Source: Plotosus lineatus
Lineage: Eukaryota > Chordata > Actinopteri > Siluriformes > Plotosidae
Assembly (NCBI GenBank): GCA_024760905.1
Contig: CM045735.1
Coordinates: forward strand, 7,583,161-7,647,160
Reading direction: 5' to 3'
Length of the DNA stretch: 64,000 bases
Shown: positions 58,101-64,000 of the stretch, piece by piece
Numbering within the stretch: position 1 is the first letter of the stretch
How the letters are laid out: each line of letters begins with the position of its first letter
The notes under the pieces: model-generated
Told to the model about the DNA's origin: nothing
Database searches by the model: none
What the model saw: the letters and a program-made list of their open reading frames with translations, nothing else
Position numbers and translations under genes: made by a program

Positions 58101-60410
58101 TAAATGACAGGGCAAAATACAGGGCAGTAATATTTGTGTGAAATGGGGTGAGACACGAGTATGTTTGTGAGATGGGGCAAGGGAATCTTGGTTGGTTTGG
58201 GCAGGACCGGAGAAAAACTTTGCGAGCAGAAGATGGTGTAGAAACATTTTTTGTGGTTGTTGGATGGGGCAGGAATATGTTCATTGATCTGGGAGGGGCA
58301 GGAGTATTTCTGTGGGTGTGGGACATTGGCAGGAGTAATGGTGTTGGTGTAGGATGGGGCAGGAGAAGAAAAATCAAAAGAGCTTGCTTTTGTGCTCTGT
58401 TATCTGCTCCTTTGCATTCTTAATTAACTATATGAAGGGCGCCATAAGAAATTACTATTAGGCAGAAATCCAAGACACCTTAATTAGGCAATACATGGGT
58501 TCTTAAAATATTCAAACCCAAATGTTTCATCATGCGAATCATGCATGCGGAGAGTTTGCTCCAACCAACAGTCCGTAAACCCAACTCTCGTGCCAAAGCC
58601 ACGATGAGAATCCGTGTACCTTGTGCCAGGAGCAGAGCCACCATTTCCTCATGCCCCTCCCGTGCCGCCTCCATGAGAGGAGTGTATCCCTCATCGTTAA
58701 CTTCCTCCAAGTTGGCCCCTCTCTCGATCAGCAGCGCCGCCAGCTCCACATGTCCTCCGCAGGCTGCCAGGGTTAGCGGAGACTCGAACGAATCGGCCGG
58801 CATGTTCACCTGCGCCCCGCTGTCCAACAGCAACCGCGCCACCTCGACGTGCCCATCCTGGACAGACCAAACAAGCAACCTCTGAGTCACTGAATATTAA
58901 GCAAATACCAAGCTTTCTTAATTTTCATGTAACTGGGTGCAGATTGTCATTGTTACACCCATGAGCACACTATGGTAGGACAAAATTGCCCTTTTCATGT
59001 GCTCTCACTGAGGTCTGCATACATGCAGAGGGGAGGAGACGACACACGGATTGCAGATTTGCTCTTTTAAAAAAATCTCTAAATCAATAGAGCATTGACA
59101 GACAAGGGGAAAGCTACCAGAAGGGAAGCATGTGTGTCCTTTTACGTGCGTCTAAAACAAATAAAGAATGCAGTGTTCTCACCATGCAGGCTTCCATGAG
59201 TGCCGTGTGCATCTCGTCCGTCTTGTGTTCCTGGTCAGCTCCTGCCTCCAAGAGAAACCGCACCATGTCCAAATGCCCTGTATTAAAGCCAGAGGGCTCA
59301 CACTCTGTGCCTTTCCACAGTATAAATGTTTATTTCTTTTTTTAAAAAACACTTTTTACACATGCAAGCAGATGTACATTAGAAATAAAATTGAATGAAC
59401 TGGTTATTCCAACACACACCTTTATAGCAGGCGAGTGTCAGGGCGCTTTCTTTAAACTCGTTGGAGTGTGTGTTGATTCCAGCGCCGTATTCCAGAAGCA
59501 CACGTGCTACCTCGACGTGTCCCGCGCTGGCTGCCTCCATCAGGGGCGTGTGACCGTTCTCGTTGTGATCTTCGATGTTGGCGCCTTCCTTTAGCAGAAC
59601 TTTCACCACGTCCAGGAAACCGCCGGCACAAGCGTACGTCAATGCAGTGTTACCTACGAGGCATCCGAAAGCCATTGTGTTAATGGGACAGTAAACACTG
59701 GAGCGTGGACTGATTCTGAAATTATTCATGGCAGCCACATTGCTTGTGACAATGTTTAAAGTGGGATGAGTCCTACCATTCTATACCGTTTGTTCTTAAT
59801 CTTCTCTTGTTAACCTTCGCCATGAACCGCAAGGTTATTTTCTGTGTGTTATCCAAACCAATTCGGATAGAATGAATGAAGAAAAGCACCTCCAAAAGAA
59901 TTCACTCTACCTGAAGAGGACTGTGCGTTCACGTCAGCTCCGTGCACGAGGAGCAGTTTGACAATGTCTACGTAACCACCGCTGGCAGCAGCCATGAGAG
60001 GCGTGATGTCTCCTTTAATGCCTCGGTCCTCAACGTTTGCATGCATGGCAAGCAAGACCTATAATCATAATAATATTAAAAATAAACAGGTAAACACTTA
60101 AAAATATATATAAATACATAACCATCACTGTGTAAGCACATGCACAAATATTCAAATAAATGTGAATGCCACTCAGGACTACTGCTCACGAGCGTCGTTG
60201 GTCAGCAGTGGGATAAAAAGAGCAGTGTTTGTGCACAAGGGAGAAGGGTGTGTGAGCCGTACCTGGGCGAGCTCATAGTATCCAGCGGAGCAGGCCAGAC
60301 AGAGCAGGCTCTCTCCTTCTTCTGTGTGCTCGTTGACACTGTGGCCCTCGTCCAGCAGCTTCTTCACCGCGTTCACGTCTCCGTCGGAGCAGGCCTCGGG
60401 CAGACTACGG
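37063..60410 (-). CDS. ankhd1: Ankyrin repeat and KH domain-containing protein 1 (MASK1), 31 coding exons, 5' end outside window
   Basis: ANKHD1/MASK is a very large scaffold and RNA-binding protein, known as a Yorkie/YAP cofactor in Hippo signalling and linked to receptor tyrosine kinase signalling. The 31 exons join in one frame for 2,445 residues plus stop. In visible numbering, ankyrin block 1 spans ~1-480, a coiled coil with KKKKILKELQKVERQL follows in the long exon 12, and an acidic run precedes ELPQVDTILY. Block 2 spans ~906-1245, a basic helix with KREKREKRKKKKEE lies near 1310, the KH domain with its GRGG loop is at ~1568-1625, and the low-complexity tail ends VWPGTWAPHVGNVHLN. ANKHD1 rather than ANKRD17 is favoured by KKLSVPASVVSRIMGRGG and the tail. 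One intron is GC-AG. The first ~200 residues are missing. Confidence 0.95.
37279..37443 (-). CDS. ankhd1: ankhd1 visible exon 30
   Basis: GLPMSMYGGTMIPPHPQMAE to AENSDPQQ, 55 codons in phase 0 on both sides, donor CAG|GTAACC. It is isolated by a 5.5 kb upstream intron full of mobile DNA. Confidence 0.95.
37700..38160 (-). pseudogene. LINE C-terminal fragment in ankhd1 intron 29
   Basis: The minus frame reads TAHVRGFGDKVREARLRWFG, GRRPRGRPQRRFMDVVKED, DRVRWRQMICCGD, closely related to 8030-8370. A short frame break separates it from further 5' sequence. Confidence 0.75.
38165..38325 (-). repeat. SINE family B fragment
   Basis: CACTGAACCGTTTAATCCTA and CTCAGGACCTTCTTCGCC bracket a shortened copy. 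Confidence 0.5.
39356..40105 (-). pseudogene. LINE reverse transcriptase core, frameshifted
   Basis: Three overlapping frames together give the RT fingers and palm: TLHEIKMALKVLNNGKTPGADQI (first), NWRGVTLLPIASKVISRI and AFDSIHRDSLWIIMRHYGIP (second). Frame changes at about 39700-39800 show decay. Confidence 0.8.
40409..41453 (+). mobile_element. Tigger-like element inserted in the LINE
   Basis: TA|CAGTAGGCCCTCGACCTTCG at the left and CCATTGGCTACTG|TA at the right; the LINE endonuclease/linker sequence resumes immediately on both sides. It holds a SINE at 41039-41325. A related right end (AAGGGGCTACTG|TA) sits at 57419. Confidence 0.75.
41039..41325 (-). repeat. tRNA-derived SINE (family D) within the transposon
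   Basis: On the minus strand the head reads TTTAGCTCAGTTGGTAGAGC (box A) and then GAGTTCGAATCCGGCCG (box B), nearly a whole tRNA. The tail runs through CCATAGTGGCGACGGG to TTAT repeats. It is a SINE, not a tRNA gene: the acceptor stem is not closed. Confidence 0.75.
42980..43155 (-). CDS. ankhd1: ankhd1 visible exon 29
   Basis: EAMSGWSQPMMGGPVMHQQL to MPTNFMDFPK, phase 1 start and phase 0 end, donor AAG|GTAGGA. Confidence 0.95.
43269..43523 (-). CDS. ankhd1: ankhd1 visible exon 28
   Basis: ESPVPSVSSGASSPLC through SQQDRKVPPPIGTERLARIR to GIWSFGVGSAS; the DRKxPPPIGTERLARIRQ block is a conserved signature of the family tail. Acceptor CTCTCAG, donor CCG|GTGAGG. Confidence 0.95.
43609..43782 (-). 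CDS. ankhd1: ankhd1 visible exon 27
   Basis: GMHPMDPSGNSITSS, then VFLQGPAPVGTPSFSRQHFS to SASTS. Acceptor TTCTGCAG, donor CCT|GTATGC. Confidence 0.93.
44246..44784 (+). mobile_element. M1 inverted-repeat element in ankhd1 intron 26
   Basis: TATA|CAGGGATCCCTCACTTTCCG and GTAGCAAGGGATCCCTG|TATA: well-preserved terminal inverted repeats, TA flanks and no ORF. This is the clearest copy in the window. Confidence 0.9.
44785..45780. other. ankhd1: ankhd1 intron 26, rest
   Basis: Unrecognised AT-rich intronic DNA between exon 26 and the M1 element. Confidence 0.5.
45810..47461 (-). CDS. ankhd1: ankhd1 visible exon 26 (large, low-complexity)
   Basis: It starts with the end of the KH domain (GGTESTRHAVQLINALIQDP, LEDLIPRNHIR). 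It then runs ~500 residues rich in S, T, P, A and Q, with conserved islands LLAAQTMHQIRHPRLPMAQF, GGTFSPSPNTWGPFPVRPV, NHFSSIFDNNQV and SKAPGFR. It is 1,652 bp with no internal stop. Acceptor TTTTTCAG, donor ATTG|GTGAGA. The low-complexity part is much more diverged from mammals than the ankyrin region. Confidence 0.95.
47585..47734 (-). CDS. ankhd1: ankhd1 visible exon 25 (KH domain)
   Basis: SKKLSVPASVVSRIMGRGG, then CNITAIQDVTGAHIDVD and QKDKNGERMITIR. The GRGG loop of the RNA-binding KH fold is intact. Confidence 0.96.
47811..47966 (-). CDS. ankhd1: ankhd1 visible exon 24, ends at a GC donor
   Basis: SLDVISDLTPSSLPSS through LTSPKRGQKREDGWKEVVRR. The exon ends CGAAG|GCAAGTGA; only this junction keeps RRSKK in frame, so the intron 47735-47810 (76 bp) is GC-AG. 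Confidence 0.92.
48192..48690 (-). CDS. ankhd1: ankhd1 visible exon 23
   Basis: EPEVPIEPPSATTTTTIGIS, GKKRTNVVTTPSTNRKNKKN, VALAQQKADKNKIHGEPRGG, SDSDNLDSTDCNSESS; conserved with mammals. Donor CAGAA|GTAAGT. Confidence 0.95.
48741..48759. repeat. Poly-G (poly-C on the coding strand) tract
   Basis: A run of about 19 G on + begins 13 bases inside the intron after exon 22. It is length-unstable sequence and a likely sequencing error point. Confidence 0.8.
48772..48937 (-). CDS. ankhd1: ankhd1 visible exon 22 (basic coiled coil)
   Basis: SREESKKQALAAKREKREKR, KKKKEEQKKKLEEEEAKV, then DTFSETQDQKEDSAE. A charged single-helix segment. Confidence 0.93.
49051..49727. mobile_element. CGGAA-rich inverted-repeat element (family M2), complete copy
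   Basis: The ends GAAGCTCTTACACCCCCATT and AATGGGGGTATTAACAAGAG, continuing to CTTC, are inverted over ~35 bp including CATTTCACTGGAGCACAGCA. The interior carries many CGGAA/CGGAAC motifs and a perfect 26-bp palindrome at 49525-49550. No ORF of note. It lies in ankhd1 intron 21. A diverged relative is at 56099-57060. Superfamily not identified. Confidence 0.75.
49754..49870 (-). CDS. ankhd1: ankhd1 visible exon 21
   Basis: ELLKKCHQCMETIVKAKDQQ, AAEANKNASILLKELDLEK, phase 0 throughout. Confidence 0.95.
49964..50059 (-). CDS. ankhd1: ankhd1 visible exon 20
   Basis: GHVKVVQYLVKEVNQFPSDI, ECMRYIATIADK; it ends the last ankyrin repeat of block 2. Confidence 0.95.
50146..50308 (-). CDS. ankhd1: ankhd1 visible exon 19 (ankyrin repeats)
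   Basis: GAHIDVRNKKGNTPLWLAAN, GGHFDVVQLLVQAGADVDAA, DNRKITPLMAAFRK. Donor AAG|GTCGGT is weak but frame-consistent. Confidence 0.96.
50417..50592 (-). CDS. ankhd1: ankhd1 visible exon 18 (ankyrin repeats)
   Basis: TGLTPLMEAASGGYAEVGRV, LLDKGADVNAPPVPSSRDTA, then ADKGHYKFCELLINR. Practically identical to mammals by memory. Confidence 0.96.
50593..51417 (-). other. ankhd1: ankhd1 intron 17
   Basis: It includes a short tRNA-like repeat piece around 50670-50760 (GGTTCGCCTCATCCTCAGG, GCGAGTTCAAGCCCC). Otherwise AT-rich and unrecognised. Confidence 0.6.
51418..51631 (-). CDS. ankhd1: ankhd1 visible exon 17 (ankyrin repeats)
   Basis: TGSKLGISPLMLAAMNGHVP, LLLDMGSDINAQIETNRNTA, FQGRAEVVSLLLDRKANVEH. 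Acceptor CTTACAG, donor AAG|GTCAGT. Confidence 0.97.
51751..51893 (-). CDS. ankhd1: ankhd1 visible exon 16 (ankyrin repeats)
   Basis: VVELLLLRGANKEHRNVSDY, SLAASGGYINIIKILLNAGA. The AGCAATGG-free junction TCCAG|GTCAGA leaves a split arginine. Confidence 0.95.
52068..52240 (+). repeat. SINE family A in ankhd1 intron 15
   Basis: GGGCAGTGGCTAAGTGGATA head, TTGGGCCCTTAAGCAAGGCC body, AAGTCACTCTTGATAAGTC tail. It ends only ~20 bases from the exon 15 donor. Confidence 0.8.
52259..52404 (-). CDS. ankhd1: ankhd1 visible exon 15 (ankyrin repeats)
   Basis: FTPLILAATAGHVGVVEILL, DKGGDIEAQSERTKDTPLSL, ACSGGRQE. The donor GAG|GTGTTT is weak beyond the GT. Confidence 0.95.
52485..52596 (-). CDS. ankhd1: ankhd1 visible exon 14 (ankyrin repeats)
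   Basis: TESNHDTALTLACAGGHEEL, VSVLIARGANIEHRDKK; start of ankyrin block 2. Acceptor GCTTTTCAG, donor AAGG|GTAGGG. Confidence 0.95.
52597..53274 (-). other. ankhd1: ankhd1 intron 13
   Basis: No known repeat recognised; an A run at 53202-53215. Confidence 0.5.
53275..53408 (-). CDS. ankhd1: ankhd1 visible exon 13
   Basis: AVSSRVPMLNTTTSPIPQPT to MLPLYPSVDIDAH; the LYPSVDIDAH end is a family signature preceding ankyrin block 2. Confidence 0.94.
53507..54424 (-). CDS. ankhd1: ankhd1 visible exon 12 (coiled coil and acidic tract)
   Basis: QRLSTLQTNAVATGGLDADL, YQPLECIVEETEGKLNELGQ, KKKKILKELQKVERQLQLKT, TKEYMEGK, then a run of D/E broken by only a few other residues at about 53836-53940, ELPQVDTILYREEG, and DGLMVATPAQTLTDTLDDIM. 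918 bp. The start at GG|ATG is fixed by frame with exon 11. Confidence 0.95.
54520..54661 (-). CDS. ankhd1: ankhd1 visible exon 11
   Basis: APRVPFQALPMVVPPQEPDS to GRPPRTCQNG. The donor GGCA|GTAAGA gives an arginine codon with GG of exon 12; other donors create a stop. Confidence 0.85.
54813..54956 (-). CDS. ankhd1: ankhd1 visible exon 10
   Basis: DGSTMLIEAAKGGHTNVVSY, LLDYPNNILSVPAPDLSQLT, PPSHDTSQ; last repeat of ankyrin block 1, 48 codons phase 0. Confidence 0.95.
54957..55517 (-). other. ankhd1: ankhd1 intron 9
   Basis: No repeat family recognised. Confidence 0.5.
55518..55645 (-). CDS. ankhd1: ankhd1 visible exon 9 (ankyrin repeats)
   Basis: ANVNRATANNDHTVVSLACA, GGHLAVVELLLAHGADPTHR, LK. 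The acceptor is a TG repeat ending GTGTAG. Confidence 0.96.
55800..56080 (+). repeat. tRNA-derived SINE-like repeat (family E) in intron 8
   Basis: It reads GATGGCGTAGAGGTTCGGGT, GTGTTCAAATCCCAGTTCG and GACCCCTGGGCAAAG, with a weak tRNA-like head; the tail includes AGTATAAATGGGTACC and TAGGCGCTTCACAC. Confidence 0.55.
56099..57060. mobile_element. CGGAA-rich element (family M2), diverged composite
   Basis: Its left end CCCCCCATTTTACTGGAGCG, then GGAATGCAAGGATC and TTTCTACACGGAAAATG, parallels 49063-49160. Some thirty GGAAC/CGGAA motifs follow. Near 56930-57046 there is a palindrome: ATTACGTCAGCGTACTACGT and its diverged reverse complement ACGTAGTACACTGATGTAAT flank CTTTTGAACATGTTCAAAA. The right terminus is unclear. 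Confidence 0.65.
57105..57419 (+). mobile_element. Tigger-like right end in ankhd1 intron 8
   Basis: A TA run at 57112-57133 precedes sequence ending CAAGGGGCTACTG|TA, as at the right end of 40409-41453. The left end was not located. Confidence 0.5.
57504..57591 (-). CDS. ankhd1: ankhd1 visible exon 8 (ankyrin repeat)
   Basis: EHESEGGRTPLMKAARAGHL, CTVQFLISK, split glycine at the end (G|GTATGA). Confidence 0.95.
57673..57782 (-). CDS. ankhd1: ankhd1 visible exon 7 (ankyrin repeat)
   Basis: ANVHATTATGDTALTYACEN, GHTDVADVLLQTGADL. Acceptor TTTTTAG, donor TTG|GTGAGT. Confidence 0.95.
57884..58075 (-). CDS. ankhd1: ankhd1 visible exon 6 (ankyrin repeats)
   Basis: ANINAQTEETQETALTLACC, GGFLEVADFLIKAGADIELG, CSTPLMEAAQEGHLELVKYL. 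The shorter helix-loop at ELGCSTPL is typical of this repeat in the family. Confidence 0.96.
58090..58385 (+). repeat. Degenerate GATGGGGCAGGAGTATG-type minisatellite in intron 5
   Basis: Units of about 35-45 bp built on GATGGGGCAGGA and TTGTGG/TTGTGA recur six or seven times with decay. Intronic; strongly G-rich on +. Confidence 0.65.
58620..58857 (-). CDS. ankhd1: ankhd1 visible exon 5 (ankyrin repeats)
   Basis: DGHVEVARLLLDSGAQVNMP, DSFESPLTLAACGGHVELAA, GYTPLMEAAREGHEEMVALL. Acceptor CTGTCCAG, donor CAAG|GTACAC. Confidence 0.97.
58858..59182 (-). other. ankhd1: ankhd1 intron 4
   Basis: No feature recognised. Confidence 0.5.
59183..59277 (-). CDS. ankhd1: ankhd1 visible exon 4 (ankyrin repeat)
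   Basis: GHLDMVRFLLEAGADQEHKT, DEMHTALMEACM. Acceptor AATACAG, donor ATG|GTGAGA. Confidence 0.95.
59420..59653 (-). CDS. ankhd1: ankhd1 visible exon 3 (ankyrin repeats)
   Basis: NTALTYACAGGFLDVVKVLL, NIEDHNENGHTPLMEAASAG, HVEVARVLLEYGAGINTHSN, FKESALTLACYK. Confidence 0.97.
59911..60058 (-). CDS. ankhd1: ankhd1 visible exon 2 (ankyrin repeats)
   Basis: VLLAMHANVEDRGIKGDITP, LMAAASGGYVDIVKLLLVHG, ADVNAQSSS. Acceptor TTATAG, donor TCAG|GTAGAG. Confidence 0.96.
60263..60410 (-). CDS. ankhd1: ankhd1 visible exon 1 (first ankyrin repeat)
   Basis: RSLPEACSDGDVNAVKKLLD, EGHSVNEHTEEGESLLCLAC, SAGYYELAQ. The acceptor TTATTTTTAG means at least one more exon lies upstream. No N-terminal exon was found in the remaining 3.6 kb. 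Confidence 0.95.
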
Positions 60411-60735
60411 CTAAAAATAACCAGACTGCTACAATTACCGCGACTGTGCAGGCAAAGCTAAGCTAGCTACGCTGGCACGCCAACAATACGGCTATACTAC
60501 TGATGAACTCAGAATACAATACACCGAGCTCGAGATCACTTCACATCCAGACAAAAGCTGACTAAAGTTGGACTTTGATTGGTGGGAAGAGAAACAGGAA
60601 ACAAGTTCAGGAGGGGGGGGAAAAAAAAAAAAAAAAAAAACACATGCTATAAGTGACAACCCCAGTGAGCAGAAACTTTTTAGGGGGGTATTAAAAAATG
60701 AAATAATAATAATAATAATAATAGTTTACTTATTT
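60411..60735 (-). other. ankhd1: ankhd1 upstream intron, near part
   Basis: Includes a G/A homopolymer junction (60612-60640) and an (ATA)n run at 60704-60723. Confidence 0.6.
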
Positions 60736-60741
60736 GTTTTT

Positions 60742-61080
60742 AGGTGGCATGATGGCAAAGTTGTTGGCACGTCCACCTCACAGCAACAAAGTCCGAGGTT
60801 CGATTCCCAGCCCAGGCATTTCGGTGTGGAGTGTAAATGTTCTTCCCGTGCTTGTGTGGGTTCCCTCCGGGTACTCCGGTTTCCTCCCACAGTCCAAAAA
60901 CATGCACAGTAGGTTAACGAGCTGTTCAAAATCACCCTGAGGTGCGAGTGTGAGTATGGATGATTGTGTGTGTGTTGACCTTGCGATGGCCCGGCGAGCC
61001 TGTCCTTGCCCAGAGTCGGCTGAAATGTTCGATAGCCTCCCCGCAACCCTCATGAGAATTAAGCATCTCAGAAAGTGAAC
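60742..61080 (+). repeat. SINE family B, well preserved
   Basis: The head reads GGTGGCATGATGGCAAAGTT and GAGGTTCGATTCCCAGCCC (box B), then CCGGTTTCCTCCCACAGTCC, ending GAGAATTAAGCATCTCAGAA. Confidence 0.85.
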
Positions 61081-61892
61081 GAATGTTTTTAACACTAAAA
61101 GTTGACTTGTGTGTTAATTAAACCAACGAACAAGTGACAATTAACATTCAAATCTCCATTGAAGTGTTTTGTTGGCATGAAGCTCGTGAGGTAAAGAAAA
61201 AACTCAAATATACAGTCAATTTCACCGAGAACTGCAGAATGAGTCCCGTTTTAGAACGTGTCCTGACATCTCAGACTCGTCGTGGGTTCGTTGAGATTTG
61301 CATTGTGACATGTCTCCTCTTGTGGTGCCATGATAAAGACCCATCAGACCTCCCATTATGCACCTGGTCTGAGATGTGCCACCAGACTCAGGGGGTAAAA
61401 AGCCCAACAGTCCTCTCTCCTTGTGGTCTCATGATTGATCTTCACCAATTTCAAAAAGTGAAGGGGAAGGAAAAAAAAAAAAATTCCACAGAAGTCACTT
61501 CCCGTTGAAATCCTCACTGATGAGTTGAGCTGCTACAGTGGTACCAAAGATAATTATTTTTCTGGCCCAGTTCTCACTGTGTTGGTTCTCACTTACATTT
61601 GAATCTCTTTGGCTTTAGCTCATCCTGGTCTTGAAGACAGTTCTGCCTTCAACACATGTCCGTGCGTACACAGATCTTATGCCTGGATGATTTCAATCAA
61701 AATCTAGTCAAAGTGTGAAGTTAAGAGATTTCAAACACTATGACGTTAAACAGATGAGCTTCGTTTTGCTTCCTGCACCGGAAGTGCTTGGGGTCAAGAG
61801 AAAGTATCTTAAAAAAATATGACCTTAAATCTATTGTCATTACTTCTGGACTATTTAACAACAGAAAAACGGTTGTTTGTACAACTCAAAAC

Positions 61893-61939
<47 letters not shown>

Positions 61940-63567
61940 TAGAAGTGGCTTCCCCAGTTAAAATGTGTGACACTGCCTCCATTATCAACTTTTGAGTTGC
62001 ATCAGGAAGGCGTGCCCAAACAACGGGTCCAATGACAGAGGTGCACATGGCCTCCATCTTGAGTTACACATCATTAACAGAAATCACACTTGAGATGCAC
62101 GTATTTTCTGAAAACATTAACCTGAATAGTTGATTAATAAATAAAATTAATTTACCCTACTCATGCATTAAATTATAATTCATTATTTTTAACCTGCAAT
62201 ATAAACTTATTGTGGGGCATCTGAGCAGCAGAAGTGATTCAACACCACATGCTGTAACCAAAAACTGAATTGTTCTGACTTATTACCTTTACCCATTGAT
62301 GAAAAATGTCTTTCCTGATAGGTTTGAACTCGTGGTCTTTGGTATGACTCCACCCTCACCTGTGGCTGTCATAGGTACAAGAGTTCAGCTAGTTAAAAGT
62401 CGAAGGGGAAAGTTGGACGGCGTTCACTGCTGCCACGATCATCATCCTCTTCATACCACTGACTGACGGATCATGTTGTGGAAGAACCCTACACAGATCT
62501 CCAGCTTTGGGGATGCGTAACATGTAGAATCAAGGGATGCTGAAGCTATTCTGGCAGCTTGTGCTAGTTTATATTTTAATTTATCACCTGTCTGTTGCCT
62601 GATTTTAAAAAGCGACTCTCATGCTCCGTATTTATAAACTGTGGCTTGTTAATTATTATTTGATGGTGATCTTGCAGTTTTCTGTTCCGAATTCATTTCC
62701 AGCATTTGGAAACGAGAAAATACAGGCTTAAAATATTACACTCTGGATATGTAGCTTCACAAGGTGGTCTAATATGCTAATGAGTCCCTTGTTGGAAAAA
62801 AATATATATCTGATCACAAAACTGGTACTGAGATGCCACACTGACCTTTTCCTGCCAATCAAAGAAAAAGTAGATTTTTCCTTTTTAATGTGTTAAAAGC
62901 TGGTAGATGCAGGTTAATATACCTTCGAGAAGCAGCATCTTCAAATTATCAATACGACGATGCAAAAAGACTCCGAATCAGTCAGTACCGTGAACAGAAT
63001 AAATTACCTTCTATTTACTAATAATGACTTTAGATAATAATTGTGTAATTAATTACACTGTGCCAATTGATGGAGCTTGACATGTGCAACTATATTTTAT
63101 TATCTAAAGTCAATAAATGCTGATACATCAGTGATCGAAAGCCCAAGATACACCGTGTAACATGAACAGGAAAAGTTCTGGAAATCATGTATATGTATAT
63201 CCCATCTTACCTCTGGTGCTTATTTCCCAATTTTGCCACACACATGCAAATTCCATGGTTCATGGTGCACCTGTGCTCTGATTCATGTGGTTTTTGAACC
63301 TGTGGCGACTTTAGCAGACGCTCATCGGGACGCAAAAATAATGAGGTCTTTCTCTCGTCACAAAATTGAACGTGTAAACTAGAAAGTATTTGAATTATTT
63401 CAAAAACTGTGTTCACCATATGTACATAATTTTGATATCTCACAGCCACACACTAAATATTTTATGCATTGATTCATAAATAAACTTGGACATGGAAATG
63501 TTTATTCAAGTTTGAAGTTGGGTACGGGGTGATCAGGCCCAAACACACACAAACACACATGTATATA
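61081..63567 (-). other. ankhd1: ankhd1 upstream intron (inferred), no exon found
   Basis: A (TA)n run lies at 61898-61935. A 124-codon ORF at 61134-61508 on + lacks recognisable motifs. No sequence resembling the conserved N-terminal exon was seen on -. Confidence 0.5.
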
Positions 63568-63714
63568 CAGGGATCCCTCACTTTCTGTGGTTAATGGGGA
63601 TCAAGACCCCTCCCCATTTCCACAAAGTACGATCGACACCCCACCCTTGACTAACGTATACATACATGTATGCGTATATAATATCAATAAATGCATATTC
63701 AACACTATAAATCA
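63568..63714 (+). mobile_element. M1 element, left part, cut off by a second element
   Basis: TA|CAGGGATCCCTCACTTTCTG, GGTTAATGGGGATCAAGACC, then TATAATATCAATAAATGC. The continuation is replaced by the next repeat. Confidence 0.75.
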
Positions 63715-64000
63715 GGGGTCGGGAACTTATGGCTCGTGAGCCAGATGTGGCTCTTTTGATGACTGCATCTGGCTCTCAGATGAATCAAGTGCCCTTTCTT
63801 AACAGAATAACTAATACATAATTTCTGTCCTTTAAATAAAAATACAGAAATAAGCCATCAAATAAAACCAAAACCTCGCGCATTTCAATCCATACATCTA
63901 TTTCCAATAACACTTGTCGCTGTGGCACGCAGCGGAGAGCCAATCCTTTCTGTACTCCAGTGTGTGGGCGGGGCCGAGACCTTGAAACTCTAATTTTATT
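63715..64000 (+). mobile_element. hAT-like element, left end
   Basis: It starts CAGGGGTCGGGAACTTATGG, then CTCGTGAGCCAGATGTGGCT, the style of hAT non-autonomous ends in vertebrates. It runs past the window edge. Confidence 0.55.

Noticed and set aside
37063..60410. ANKRD17 (the close paralog of ANKHD1) as the identity
   Set aside because: The KH region (KKLSVPASVVSRIMGRGG), LECIVEETEGKLNELGQRIS and the WPGTWAPH-VN end fit ANKHD1 better, and eif4ebp3 is the known ANKHD1 neighbour.
61134..61508. 124-codon ORF upstream of ankhd1 as a possible gene
   Set aside because: No recognisable motif, opposite strand, within the inferred first intron.

Overview
The window looks like ray-finned fish (teleost) nuclear DNA. 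It has small split exons with GT/GC-AG introns, very long CA/TG and TA microsatellites, dense tRNA-derived SINEs of the kind abundant in teleosts, and TA-flanked Tc/Mariner-like inverted-repeat elements. Species cannot be read from it. There are three protein-coding genes and no bacterial or phage content.

Layout: 1-16.0 kb is intergenic, packed with SINEs, a Tigger-like transposon with transposase remains, and a long inverted repeat. From 16.1 to 20.4 kb on the + strand is a beta-thymosin gene (44 aa actin-sequestering peptide; a 5' UTR exon and two coding exons). From 20.4 to 27.7 kb is repeat-rich intergenic DNA. From 33.3 to 27.7 kb on the - strand is eif4ebp3, the translational repressor 4E-BP3 (109 aa, three exons). 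From 60.4 to about 36.5 kb on the - strand are 31 consecutive coding exons of ankhd1 (MASK1), with two ankyrin-repeat blocks, a coiled coil and a KH domain. Its N-terminal exon(s), about 200 residues by comparison with mammals, lie beyond the right edge. Every exon junction was joined by hand and the reading frame stays open for 2,445 residues to the stop.

ankhd1 followed by eif4ebp3 in the same orientation is the mammalian ANKHD1-EIF4EBP3 arrangement, where read-through transcripts are known. Here splicing of the last ankhd1 internal exon to eif4ebp3 exon 2 would hit a stop after three codons, so a mammal-like alternative-frame fusion tail is not open. Both genes carry a GC-AG intron with a perfect AG|GCAAGT donor. 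The 4E-BP3 C-terminal TOS motif reads FVLDI, and the thymosin actin-binding hexapeptide reads LKKTQT.

The rest is mobile DNA: at least three SINE families, a ~0.5 kb inverted-repeat element family, Tigger-like elements, a non-LTR retrotransposon in the 5.5 kb penultimate ankhd1 intron that is interrupted by a transposon that itself holds a SINE, and two copies of an unnamed element full of CGGAA-type motifs. I found no convincing new defence, biosynthetic or RNA system. The most unusual structures are the ~210 bp-arm inverted repeat, the CGGAA-rich elements and the compact hairpin at 22.5 kb.
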